Shown in pieces: positions 32,277-41,430 of a stretch of DNA of 64,000 bases; within the stretch, counting starts at the first letter, position 1; each line of letters begins with the position of its first letter. This DNA is from G963665005 sp963665005. GTDB taxonomy: Bacteria > Bacillota > Clostridia > Christensenellales > SZUA-584. The stretch spans positions 744,001 through 808,000 of the forward strand of contig CAXXTQ010000001.1 of assembly GCA_963665005.2 (NCBI GenBank). Direction: 5' to 3'. Made by a program: the position numbers and the translations under genes. Under the pieces are notes generated by a model that saw nothing but the letters and a program-made list of their open reading frames with translations, was not told the DNA's origin and made no database searches.

Positions 32277-35210
32277 ATGAAAAGCTTCAAAAGCATTTTT
32301 CTTTGTTTTGTGATTATATTATTTTTTAGCAATGTATGTTTTGCTGCAACGGATGATAAGGCAACAGATGTTACTATAGATTTTACGCAGGCAGAAAAGA
32401 ATTTTATTGAAGAACATCCTGTTATAAAGCTTGGTGTTGATCCCCAATTTGTTCCCTATGAATTTATTGATTCCGATGGTATATATAAGGGTATTGCTGC
32501 AGATCATATAGCATTGATTTGTCAAAAAACAGGACTGGAAATGATTATTGCACAAGACTTGACATGGTCAGAGGCTTATGAAAAGGCAGTTGAAAAAGAA
32601 TTGGATGTTTTGCCTTGTGTATCAAAAACAAAAGAGAGGCAACAATATTTCCTATATTCAGAACCATATTTTAATTTTCAGAGAGTTATTTTTGTAAATG
32701 AGGAAAACACTACGATAAAATCGTTTGATGATTTATATGGTAAGACTGTCGCTGTACAATCCAACAGCTCTCACAATAGCTATCTTTCGTCCTATGACTC
32801 CATTCATCTTAGTCTCTACCCGACTGTAGAGGGAGCGCTTCAGGCAGTTTCTAATGGGACTGAAGCTGCGTTCGTCGGCAATCTTGCCACTTCGAGTTAT
32901 TTGATCAAAGCATACGGTATTACAAACTTAAAATATTTTGTAATTGATACGGAAGAACCGCAGTCGCTCTATTTCGCAGTTAGAAATGATTGGCCGGAGT
33001 TGGTTAGCATCATCGACAAGTCGTTGTCCAGCATAAATGAAGAGGAAAAAATCGCGATTAATAATAAGTGGCTTGGGATTGAGGAAAGTGCTGATTACTC
33101 GGAGATTTTAAGAATTGCTGGAATAATAGGCATTGTGATTGCCATTATATTGGCAGTGTCGGTCTTCTGGATTATCAAATTAAAAAAAGAAATTGCAAAG
33201 CGAAAAAAGACGCTGGAAGAGCTTCATGAAGCCAAGGAAGAAGCGGAACGGGCAACCCAAATCAAATCGATGTTTTTGGCAAAAATGTCTCATGAGGTTC
33301 GAACACCGCTTAATGCTATCACTGGAATGTCTTATTTGATTAAAAAGACAGGCGTTACATCTACGCAAAACATATATTTGGGCAAGCTGACTCAAGCTGC
33401 AAGAAATATGCTGGGAATCATCAACGACATACTAGATTTCTCGAAAATTGAAGCTGGAAAGATAGAACTCGAAAGAACGCAATTTGATCTGGACAAAGTG
33501 CTGCAGCATGTTATTAATATTGCTTCCGCAATGGTTGAAGAGCGCGGCATAGAGTTTGTATTGGATAAGAGTCTCGATGTACCAACGTTCTATTATGGAG
33601 ATCCAGCAAAGATTGAGCAGATATTAATTAACCTTATCAGTAATGCTGTCAAGTTTACCGAGAGGGGCACGGTTTCATTTGCTATCCGGGCAAAATCAGC
33701 GCAAGACAATATCTGCGAAATTGAGTTTTGTATAAAGGATACTGGCATTGGCATGCACCCGGAGCAGGTCAAAAAGCTCTTTGTTCCGTTTGACCAGGGA
33801 GACTCAAGCATCAACAGGCGTTTTGGCGGGACCGGGCTAGGGTTGTCTATTGTAAAAAACCTCACGGATTTAATGAACGGAGAGATTGAAGTCGAAAGCG
33901 TTCTGAACGAAGGCTCAACTTTTTGCATCCGGCTACCGCTGGAAACTGATATAAATACAGAAAAAATGGAAACAAAAAGAATGGCTTCAGATTGTTTCCA
34001 AAATGTGCGGGCGCTTGTGCTCGAAAAAAGTAAAAATGTAAGAACATTGCTGACGGACTGTTTTCGTTCTTTCGGTATTGCTGCAGAAGTGGCATCATCT
34101 GAGGAAGAAGCCATGCTGTTGATCCGTAAAGCTTCAGAAAATAATGATAAGCCGTACAATCTCGTGATTGCCGATTTTATGACTCCGAAGAAACAAGGTA
34201 TTGAATTTTTGATCAGCTTAAAAAAGCAATCAATATTTAAACAACCCCCTAAGACAATATTGATGATTCCAATTTCGAGAGAAGATCTATATGATGAAGT
34301 TGAGGCGGCGGGGATCGATTTTGGAATTACAAAACCTATTATTCCTTCTATTTTATATAATGGTATTATTGAAATATTCAAAATTGCACCGCCAGAGGCG
34401 ACAGAGGTCCTAATACGACAGGATAATCTTATTGCACCGCATCCGTATCATATTTTACTTGTTGAAGACAATAAAACCAATCAGTTTATTGCCCAAAGCA
34501 TTCTGGAGCAAGCAGGACTGCGCGTATCTAAAGCTAATAATGGCGAAGAAGGATATCTGTTCTTTACACAAAACAGGACGAATTTGGATTTAATATTAAT
34601 GGATATACATATGCCGGTGATGGACGGGTATGCATCCGCTGATCTGATAAGAAGCATTGACGCGGATATTCCTATCATTGCGATGACTGCTGATGCTATT
34701 TCGGGAGTTGAAGAAAATTGCATAAGCCATGGTATGGGTCACTATGTCAGTAAGCCATTTGAACCGGATCAGTTTATTAGAACAATCTTGGATGTGCTGA
34801 AAACACAAAAGATTAAGGAGCCAGAAGGAGCCGGGCAGAAAGATTTAAAGAATGACGAAGGGCTGCTACTGGATGTCGCAGACGGACAAAAAAGAATCGG
34901 TGGGGATCCACAATTATTTTATATGATTTTGAAGGAATATTATAATGAAAACAGTTCGGTTGCAGTAACATTAAAAGAAATAATTAACAATAAGGACTAT
35001 GCGGAGGCGGCAAAAATAGTCCATAAAATAAAAAGCAGTTCGGGAAATATTGGAGCAAAGAGTTTGTTTGAAGCAGCATCGGAACTGCAAAAAGCACTGC
35101 AAGCTAGCGAGGATGTTGATATAGTTAAATGGCATGATATATTTCAAACTACATTTGTTAAGCTAATGATTGAAATAGAAAATATTCTAGAAAGCGGGAG
35201 CGCTACTTGA
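32277..35210 (+). CDS. Hybrid sensor kinase: SBP_bac_3-TM-HisKA-HATPase-REC-REC-Hpt
   Basis: This is a 977-residue BvgS/EvgS-like kinase. In order: signal peptide (about 1-24), an extracellular amino-acid-type binding domain (about 45-270), a membrane span (about 280-302), HisKA with His339 in KMSHEVRTPLN, HATPase (NAVKFT, DTGIGM, GGTGLGLS), a first receiver (about 575-705), a second receiver with Asp776 in LILMDIHMP, and an Hpt domain with His916 in VHKIKSSSGNIG. The first receiver has lost its N-terminal acidic pair (LVLEKSK), though ADFMTP and TKP remain, so it may be a regulatory pseudo-receiver. Phosphate probably passes to the REC-HD-GYP protein encoded directly upstream. It sits between two recombinase relics. 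Confidence 0.93.
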   Translation: MKSFKSIFLCFVIILFFSNVCFAATDDKATDVTIDFTQAEKNFIEEHPVIKLGVDPQFVPYEFIDSDGIYKGIAADHIALICQKTGLEMIIAQDLTWSEAYEKAVEKELDVLPCVSKTKERQQYFLYSEPYFNFQRVIFVNEENTTIKSFDDLYGKTVAVQSNSSHNSYLSSYDSIHLSLYPTVEGALQAVSNGTEAAFVGNLATSSYLIKAYGITNLKYFVIDTEEPQSLYFAVRNDWPELVSIIDKSLSSINEEEKIAINNKWLGIEESADYSEILRIAGIIGIVIAIILAVSVFWIIKLKKEIAKRKKTLEELHEAKEEAERATQIKSMFLAKMSHEVRTPLNAITGMSYLIKKTGVTSTQNIYLGKLTQAARNMLGIINDILDFSKIEAGKIELERTQFDLDKVLQHVINIASAMVEERGIEFVLDKSLDVPTFYYGDPAKIEQILINLISNAVKFTERGTVSFAIRAKSAQDNICEIEFCIKDTGIGMHPEQVKKLFVPFDQGDSSINRRFGGTGLGLSIVKNLTDLMNGEIEVESVLNEGSTFCIRLPLETDINTEKMETKRMASDCFQNVRALVLEKSKNVRTLLTDCFRSFGIAAEVASSEEEAMLLIRKASENNDKPYNLVIADFMTPKKQGIEFLISLKKQSIFKQPPKTILMIPISREDLYDEVEAAGIDFGITKPIIPSILYNGIIEIFKIAPPEATEVLIRQDNLIAPHPYHILLVEDNKTNQFIAQSILEQAGLRVSKANNGEEGYLFFTQNRTNLDLILMDIHMPVMDGYASADLIRSIDADIPIIAMTADAISGVEENCISHGMGHYVSKPFEPDQFIRTILDVLKTQKIKEPEGAGQKDLKNDEGLLLDVADGQKRIGGDPQLFYMILKEYYNENSSVAVTLKEIINNKDYAEAAKIVHKIKSSSGNIGAKSLFEAASELQKALQASEDVDIVKWHDIFQTTFVKLMIEIENILESGSAT

Positions 35211-35824
35211 TATAAACGTTGTGTGGTATTTGGTACTGACAATAAAAAATATTCTTAAATGTGAAAGATAAAGCCAGGTCTAACATTACAAACCTTTTTC
35301 GTGTTATCTAAACAACCAAAGTTAAATTTGGATTGAAATTAAATTATGATAAAAACACGGTCACTCCCAACCCTCCCAGAAAATAGAAGTGGTTCATATT
35401 TGGGTCACTTCGCTCCACCATGAGTTCGAAAAGGTGCGCATCTGTAAAACCTCATTGTAATATTGGCTTTCTTATATTTTTAGGATTGTTTTTTAATGGG
35501 AGACATATTTGTGTTTTTGGGCAATTTAGGACTCGACTTGTTTGAATAAACGCGGTTTTTTTGCAGTTAATAAAATAATGACTGTTTTTTTTATTGCGGA
35601 TTTTAAGACAAAAAAATAGAGAAAGGAAAAAAGAAGATAAGCAAAATAAAGAAATTCAAGCAAGACAGCACTCCGATAAACATAGAAAAGAATCTTTTTC
35701 TCTGTGAATATGAAATCTATATTCTAGAGAATAAGGTTCTATCCTTGTGCCGCAATGGATGGTAGGGGTACTATCGAATCAAAAATAATAGTTTTGAATA
35801 AAAGATAGACTCTTTTGATAAATT
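35211..35824. other. Convergent intergenic region
   Basis: This 614-base AT-rich gap lies between the sensor kinase and the oppositely oriented fapA-like gene. Apart from the recombinase tail at 35344-35421 I see no gene; the remaining short frames lack ribosome sites. It looks like decayed former mobile-element DNA. Confidence 0.5.
35344..35421 (-). pseudogene. Second serine-recombinase C-terminal tail
   Basis: The minus strand encodes VERSDPNMNHFYFLGGLGVTV followed by a few residues and TAA. This closely matches the last part of the remnant at 29089-29643 (VEQRNPNMNRFYFLDGFGVTV), at about 80 percent base identity by eye over 66 bp. Nothing upstream continues the protein. It is a relic of another copy of the same recombinase family, in the same orientation. 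Confidence 0.65.
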
Positions 35825-37309
35825 TTATCCACGGGCAGTGCCTGTGCAGATATTACCTTCGTTATAATATAGCGAGGTGTTGCTTAAAATATTGGTAATA
35901 GGAAGAGTTGCTTTTCCTATCACAACTTTAGTGTACGGGTAAATAGTACCTTGGCAGATAATACGGCCGAACCCCCTTTTTTGTATTGATTCGGCGATTT
36001 CTTCCAGTTCTTTTTTTGCTTCTTCCTGTAGTTTTGTATAGGTATCATAACTATAACTGACATTTTTAAAAGCTTGCCTTTTTTCCGGTGTCAGCCGGTC
36101 ACCTGCATCCAATTGACTAAGTATAGTAAAAAGCGGTTTTAATTTCACAATTTGTTTTTCCAGTTCTTCCACCTGAGCTAATAATTCTTGTTGACGTTCA
36201 ATGACTGTATGATCGGTGCCAAGCTCTAGCCTTGTTTTAACATTGGCGACAGAACCAATCGTATGAGCCTCAATATTTTGGCCTGCGATACAACTGCCTC
36301 CGATGATTTTAGCCATTGACCCGATAATTTTTATGTTTTTGCCGCATTTAATATCGCTGTTTATAATATACTCCGCATTAATATCGCCCTTGACAAAAAT
36401 AACGCAGTTTTCAATAAACCTGCATTTTAAATCACCATCACAATATAGTTTGCTGCCGGTGATGCCGCTTTCCAGGCTTATGCTGCCCTTGGCATTAACC
36501 GTTGAAGCCTCTACCGTTCCTTTAACAACGATATTTCCATCCGCTACAATTTTAAAACCCGGCAACACCATGCCCAAAACAACAAGGTTGCTGGAAACCT
36601 TAATATTTCCGGTAGAATTATCAACATTTTCTTTAATGTAAAATGTCTCGTTGACATTGATCTTTCGCCCGTCAAATTCGACCTGGCCCTTAATTTTAGA
36701 CAAAATAGCAGTACCAGCTTCATTCAATTCGGTATTTTTGCCCAAATAAGATTGTACCGGCCGGCCTTTTTTTTGTGACAACTCTTTTCCTTTGACTGAA
36801 ATACCAGGAGTGCCTTCCGTGGGCAGAGTAATGGCACATAAAACCTGGCCTTGGATAACATTTTCTACCATATCAAGGTCATGATAATTTACTGTACCGT
36901 TTTTGTTCTCCTTAGGCCTCAGGTTCTTTTCTTCTGTTTTAATCCGAAAGGATGCTGTACCGTCAATGCCGTCAATAGGAGCTATGCCGCTGGCAACGGG
37001 TATATCGCTGCTATAAATCGGCGCTGCTTCAATTTCTTTAAGCTTCTCAATATTTATATTATAAGATATACCACAGTCTGATAACGCAGCGTTCATTGAT
37101 TCAAATGTTGGAGCGGCGCCGCCGTTGCTTGGAGACTCAATATTAAGACAAGCTTCAAGACCGCAGTTGTCGATCGAAACATTTATTACAGCATCAACTG
37201 CGGGAGGCACTTCGCGTGGGATTTCAGTATCAGCTGTGGGAGGCGCTTCACATGGGATTTGGGAAGCTTTATCATTTTCAAGTTCAGAAGCATCCGTTAG
37301 AATATCCAT
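35825..37309 (-). CDS. FapA-like (DUF342) polymer-forming protein
   Basis: The 494-residue protein has a Pro/Glu-rich N-terminus with an imperfect internal repeat (IPCEAPPTADTE, IPREVPPAVDAV), then the FapA core. This comprises LPTEGTPGISVKGKEL, a long right-handed beta-helix of repeated V/I-x-G units (about 215-375), a coiled coil (about 380-445) and a final beta segment (GRIICQGTIYPYTKVVIG). FapA-family proteins are cytoplasmic and are linked to cell-surface polymers and flagellar assembly. No flagellar gene is nearby; its neighbours are c-di-GMP and wall genes. Confidence 0.85.
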   Translation of the reverse strand: MDILTDASELENDKASQIPCEAPPTADTEIPREVPPAVDAVINVSIDNCGLEACLNIESPSNGGAAPTFESMNAALSDCGISYNINIEKLKEIEAAPIYSSDIPVASGIAPIDGIDGTASFRIKTEEKNLRPKENKNGTVNYHDLDMVENVIQGQVLCAITLPTEGTPGISVKGKELSQKKGRPVQSYLGKNTELNEAGTAILSKIKGQVEFDGRKINVNETFYIKENVDNSTGNIKVSSNLVVLGMVLPGFKIVADGNIVVKGTVEASTVNAKGSISLESGITGSKLYCDGDLKCRFIENCVIFVKGDINAEYIINSDIKCGKNIKIIGSMAKIIGGSCIAGQNIEAHTIGSVANVKTRLELGTDHTVIERQQELLAQVEELEKQIVKLKPLFTILSQLDAGDRLTPEKRQAFKNVSYSYDTYTKLQEEAKKELEEIAESIQKRGFGRIICQGTIYPYTKVVIGKATLPITNILSNTSLYYNEGNICTGTARG

Positions 37310-37969
37310 ATTAACCTTTTCCTTTCAATATTATATAATTATCATTAATTTTTTCTTGCTATTAAAATTAAAGCTATATAAATATATATCGATATTTCAT
37401 CTTTATTTAAATAGTATATCTAAATATATTTAGTATTGAACAATTGATACTGACGGGCAAGAGATAACAAAACGCTTTGCGCGTAGGCGAAAACGCTTAT
37501 AAAGCAACTTCAATATACCGATTTCTCATTAGCCGAAGCTAAAGAGGCGGCGGATCTAATCTTTAAGATGGATAGCTAAATTCATTGTAATAGTCTTATA
37601 CCATTTGCTTGACATTAAAGTGAGTTTTCTGGGCAATAGATATGATATTTACCTGTTTTTTTTAAAATCAAATCTAAATCATCAAGATATAAATCATCAT
37701 AAGGAACAGTACCCAGTCGCGGCTTGCTTAAAAGAAAATTAAAAAATAATCATAGATAGTTTACCATTTTCCTCAGTACCGAAATTTGAAAAATATTAGG
37801 GATAATAGTCAAAAATCAGCTATAATTTACATATAGAAATATTCAATTTTACCGCAAAATCTTTTTATGTCATAGATTTGTAAACAAATTGTAACAATTA
37901 TACCCGTTGCTTGTCATTATGCTCATCTAAGTTTAAGATTAAAGAAAGCTAAGCTCCAAGGAGATTTGC
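37310..37969. other. Divergent intergenic region with possible gene relics
   Basis: This 660-base region separates fapA and the NlpC/P60 gene and should hold both promoters. Around 37490-37576 the plus strand reads like a short coding tail (LIKQLQYTDFSLAEAKEAADLIF, in two parts) without a start. Around 37615-37745 the minus strand has another startless frame (LGTVPYDDLYLDDLD). Both look like decayed gene fragments. No riboswitch pattern is seen. Confidence 0.35.
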
Positions 37970-39121
37970 ATGACAAAACTTAGGCGAATAAGAAATTATT
38001 CGGTGAAAAAAACTACCGGCATACGCCACATATTATATAATGTAATGCGTGCATACAGCAGTTGGAATATTAAAAAGAGAATAATAATATTCGGCGGCGC
38101 GGTAATACTGATTATTGGAATAGTACTGGCATGCACTCTGCCGGCCAAAAATGATAACATTGCAATGCAAGCGAGTACTATTGATATACCAACAGAAATA
38201 AATAATGATAACACGCAGACGGAAAGCTTAGAGCCGACCTCGCAGCCAACTCCGACACCTACGATAGCGCCCACTCCTACCCCCGACCCTACTCTAAAAA
38301 GAGGCGATGAGAACGAGCGTGTGCAGCAGCTTCAGGAAAGACTGACCGAGCTGGGATATTTGGATATAGACGAATCCACGCAGCTTTTCGGCCCCGCGAC
38401 AGAATATGCGGTAGGATTATTCCAGCGGCAGCATGAATTGCAGCGGGATGGAATTGCCGGCCCTGAAACACTCGGGCTTATTTATTCTGATGAAGCAAAA
38501 AAGTATACTCTTTTAGAGGGCACAGAAGGAAGAGATGTTGACAGCCTTCAGCGACAGCTTGTACGCATGGGCTATATGGGAAAAACAACGGGATATTACG
38601 GCACAGAAACTGTAGCCGCAGTCAAGGAGTTTCAAGAGCGCAACAGTCTTGAAGTAGACGGAAAGACAGGCCAGTATACACTCGATCTTATATATTCACC
38701 GAACGCCAAAGAAAGCGCAAATAAAGCTCAGGGCGAGAAAAGACGCGCGAATATACTTGAAATGCTTGAAGCAGCCCAAAAACAGCTTGGCAAGCCGTAT
38801 ATTCTCGGGAATGAAGGGCCTAATTCTTTCGACTGTTCGGGGCTTGTATACTATTGCCTGAAAGTAGCAGGTTCTTCTCGCGGGCGATACAATGCCGCCG
38901 GTTATTCACAGGTTACAGAATGGGATAAAATAAATTCTTTTGGCGATCTTGAAAAGGGAGATCTGCTTTATTTCTGGAGCAGCAGCAGTAAAACAAGAAT
39001 AGGGCATGTAGGTATATATGTTGGCAGCGGGTTAATGATAGACGCGTCATCGAGAAACGGCAAAGTGGTTAAACGCGACTGCCATTGGGACAGCTTTGCG
39101 TTTGCGCGCAGGCCTTGGTAG
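37970..39121 (+). CDS. Membrane-anchored NlpC/P60 peptidase with two peptidoglycan-binding domains
   Basis: The 383-residue protein has a basic N-terminus, one membrane anchor (about 39-58), a Thr/Pro-rich wall-spanning linker, two PG_binding_1 domains (VQQLQERLTELGYLD and VDSLQRQLVRMGYMG) and an NlpC/P60 endopeptidase domain. The catalytic Cys is in FDCSGLVYY, the His in GHVGIYVG, and a polar residue lies near HWDSFAFARR. It should cut peptide stems of peptidoglycan outside the cell. The start has AAGGAG about 7 bases upstream. A strong terminator follows, so it is probably a single-gene transcript. Confidence 0.92.
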   Translation: MTKLRRIRNYSVKKTTGIRHILYNVMRAYSSWNIKKRIIIFGGAVILIIGIVLACTLPAKNDNIAMQASTIDIPTEINNDNTQTESLEPTSQPTPTPTIAPTPTPDPTLKRGDENERVQQLQERLTELGYLDIDESTQLFGPATEYAVGLFQRQHELQRDGIAGPETLGLIYSDEAKKYTLLEGTEGRDVDSLQRQLVRMGYMGKTTGYYGTETVAAVKEFQERNSLEVDGKTGQYTLDLIYSPNAKESANKAQGEKRRANILEMLEAAQKQLGKPYILGNEGPNSFDCSGLVYYCLKVAGSSRGRYNAAGYSQVTEWDKINSFGDLEKGDLLYFWSSSSKTRIGHVGIYVGSGLMIDASSRNGKVVKRDCHWDSFAFARRPW

Positions 39122-39132
39122 AAATACGATTA

Positions 39133-39171
39133 AAACATACCTTAGGAAGATTATCTCCTAAGGTATGTTTA
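39133..39171 (+). terminator. Strong intrinsic terminator
   Basis: A 15-bp perfect stem (AAACATACCTTAGGA at 39133-39147 with its complement at 39156-39170) with an 8-base loop ends in TTT. It lies 12 bases after the NlpC/P60 stop. Confidence 0.85.
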
Positions 39172-39300
39172 TGCCAAAATATATCAGAAAATGCCGGATT
39201 TTCAGGCTGAGGTTAACACTAATAAATAGAAATTTTTGTTAAAGTATGATATTCTTAAAAAAGCAGATACAACTGATAAAAATTTCAAGAGGTACTTTTT

Positions 39301-40551
39301 ATGGAAAGCTTAATTAATATGTTTGATTTGGTATTTTGCCTTACAAACACAGGAGATCTTATCAGTAATGAAATATCTAATCACCATAAAAAAGTTGCAT
39401 ATCTGGCATTTAGGATAGCAGAAAAGTTCGGATTAACAAAAGAGCAGCAGCGAGAAATATTTCTTGCCGGTTTGCTGCATGATGTAGGCGCTTTTTCTAC
39501 AGAAGAAAGGCTGGAATTATTAGAAAATGAAACGCCGAATATTAATGACCATGCGTTTATCGGGGCTAAAATAATCGAAGGTTTTAAGCCTTTAAAAGAT
39601 ACGGCCAATATTATTCGGTATCATCATATTCCCTGGGATGATGGCAAAGGCAGAGAATTTTGCGGCAATAAGGTTCCTTTATCAAGCCATATTCTTCATT
39701 TGGCCGACAGAATAGTCGTTCTGATTGACTCTAGGCAAGAGATAATAGGGCAGGCAAAAGGAATCTGCGAAAAAATAGAATCTTTTTCGAACAGCAAGTT
39801 TATGCCCGAGTTGGTAGATGCTTTTCTAAGCGCAAGCAAATATGAATATATTTGGCTGGATTTAATGTATGCGCCTCTTATGGAAATCGTACCGAGCATG
39901 ATGAACTTTGAAGAAGAGTTTATTGATTTAGACGAGGTTATACATCTTTCAGAGATTTTTGCAAGTATTATTGACTTTAGAAGCCCTTTTACTGCAAACC
40001 ATTCATCGGGAGTAGCCGCAGTTGCAGAGAAATTGGCTTTTTTATGCGGTTTTTCGGAAAACGAGTGCAAGATGATGTTGATAGCCGGTTATTTGCATGA
40101 CCTTGGAAAGCTTGCGATAAACAACGAGATATTAGAAAAACCAGGCAAGTTAGAAGTTGAAGAATTCAATGCGATAAGAAGCCATACTTTTTATACCTAT
40201 CGTACGCTGCAAGTTATCAAAGGCTTTGAAACTATAAATATATGGGCTTCATATCACCATGAGAGATTGAATGGTAAAGGATATCCATTTCATTTGAGCG
40301 CAGAAGATATACCTTTAGGGTCAAGAATTATGGCGTTTGCTGATACTTTTACTGCTATTACCGAAGACCGCCCATACAGAAAAGGAATGGAAAAAGAAAG
40401 GGTTTTAAAAGTGATTGAGAATTTAGTAAATAATAACTCGCTCTGCCCGTATGTTTTTTCAATATTAATGGAGAATTTTGATTTACTTGACGCTGCCCGC
40501 ACGCAAGCTCAAAAAAGATCTAATATTAAATATGACAGCATTAAAAATTAA
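39301..40551 (+). CDS. Tandem HD / HD-GYP protein
   Basis: The 416-residue protein contains two HD-type phosphohydrolase domains. The first (about 20-150) keeps HHKK, LLHDVGA and YHHIPWDDGKG but lacks the GYP motif. The second (about 230-400) has the full HD-GYP set: NHSSGVAAVAE, LHDLGK, HHERLNGKGYP and DRPYRKGM. The C-terminal half should degrade c-di-GMP; the N-terminal half may be regulatory or act on another substrate. No sensor or receiver domain is present. The start follows AAGAGG. It stands alone before the polysaccharide locus. Confidence 0.88.
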   Translation: MESLINMFDLVFCLTNTGDLISNEISNHHKKVAYLAFRIAEKFGLTKEQQREIFLAGLLHDVGAFSTEERLELLENETPNINDHAFIGAKIIEGFKPLKDTANIIRYHHIPWDDGKGREFCGNKVPLSSHILHLADRIVVLIDSRQEIIGQAKGICEKIESFSNSKFMPELVDAFLSASKYEYIWLDLMYAPLMEIVPSMMNFEEEFIDLDEVIHLSEIFASIIDFRSPFTANHSSGVAAVAEKLAFLCGFSENECKMMLIAGYLHDLGKLAINNEILEKPGKLEVEEFNAIRSHTFYTYRTLQVIKGFETINIWASYHHERLNGKGYPFHLSAEDIPLGSRIMAFADTFTAITEDRPYRKGMEKERVLKVIENLVNNNSLCPYVFSILMENFDLLDAARTQAQKRSNIKYDSIKN

Positions 40552-40626
40552 GAAAACTTACTGATTTTTGATTCTGAATGATAACGATATTCTTGCTAAC
40601 TTTTGGTATATATGTATGGCAATAGA

Positions 40627-40656
40627 TTGACGGTTATTCGAAAAATGCTGTATAAT
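40627..40656 (+). promoter_or_regulatory. Promoter of the polysaccharide operon
   Basis: TTGACG (40627-40632) and TATAAT (40651-40656) are separated by 18 bases. The near-consensus pair lies about 146 bases before the first gene, leaving a leader of some 140 bases in which I see no terminator or known riboswitch. Confidence 0.8.
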
Positions 40657-40801
40657 AATAAATATAAATCAACCAAATATTTCATCGGGTTTTAAGGAGT
40701 AATAAGGTAAAATAAATAATATACTCAAACGAGCATAAATAAGGCATAGTTATATTATTTGAAAGCATTTGATACACCTAGAAAAACAGGAGAATTAGTA
40801 A

Positions 40802-41407
40802 TTGATATATAATCCATACGTCAAAAGGATAATTGACTTTATATTTACTTTGCTTGGAATACTGATTTTGTGGCCGGTTTTTATATTAATGGCAATATTG
40901 ATAAAAGTTAACTCAAAAGGGCCTGTATTCTTCCGGCAAAAAAGAATCGGAAGAAACAAAAAGCATTTTAATATATTAAAGTTCCGGACTATGAGTATTG
41001 ATACACCAAAAGATGTTCCGACTCATATGCTCTCTGATCCTGACAGCCATATCACCAAAATCGGCGGGTTTTTAAGAAAGACGAGCTTGGATGAACTCCC
41101 GCAGATTATAAATATATTTATAGGCGATATGAGCATTGTAGGGCCTCGTCCGGCATTATATAACCAGAACGATTTAATTGAGCAAAGAGACAAATATGGT
41201 GTTAATAAATTATATCCCGGGCTTACCGGCTGGGCACAAATAAACGGCAGGGATGAGCTTGCTATACCGATAAAAGCCGCACTGGACGGTGAATACGCAG
41301 AAAAAATAAGTTTTCTTTTTGATATGAAGATATTCTTTAAAACTGTGTTCAGCGTTTTGAGAAGCGATGGTGTTAAAGAAGGCAAAAACAGTGATTTAAA
41401 AAGTTGA
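40802..41407 (+). CDS. Initiating sugar-phosphate transferase (polyprenyl type)
   Basis: The 201-residue protein is a bacterial sugar transferase. It has an N-terminal membrane segment (IIDFIFTLLGILILWPVFILM) and the conserved cytoplasmic motifs GPVFFRQKRIGRN, FKFRTM-like LKFRTM, RKTSLDELPQ, GDMSIVGPRPAL and PGLTGWAQINGRD. It would load the first sugar phosphate onto undecaprenyl phosphate. The start is TTG with AGGAG upstream. It lacks the extra transmembrane domains of WbaP/WcaJ, like WbpL-independent PglC-type enzymes. It heads the operon. Confidence 0.92.
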   Translation: MIYNPYVKRIIDFIFTLLGILILWPVFILMAILIKVNSKGPVFFRQKRIGRNKKHFNILKFRTMSIDTPKDVPTHMLSDPDSHITKIGGFLRKTSLDELPQIINIFIGDMSIVGPRPALYNQNDLIEQRDKYGVNKLYPGLTGWAQINGRDELAIPIKAALDGEYAEKISFLFDMKIFFKTVFSVLRSDGVKEGKNSDLKS

Positions 41408-41430
41408 GAAGGCAATTGAGGCGGAAGTTG

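Noticed and set aside
33593..34381. Long minus-strand open frame (262 residues)
   Set aside because: It lies antisense inside the hybrid sensor kinase, whose domains are fully conserved; it is a shadow frame without a ribosome site.
37310..37969. c-di-GMP or other riboswitch before wall and c-di-GMP genes
   Set aside because: No GEMM-like conserved core or other pattern I know was found here or in the other long leaders near c-di-GMP genes.
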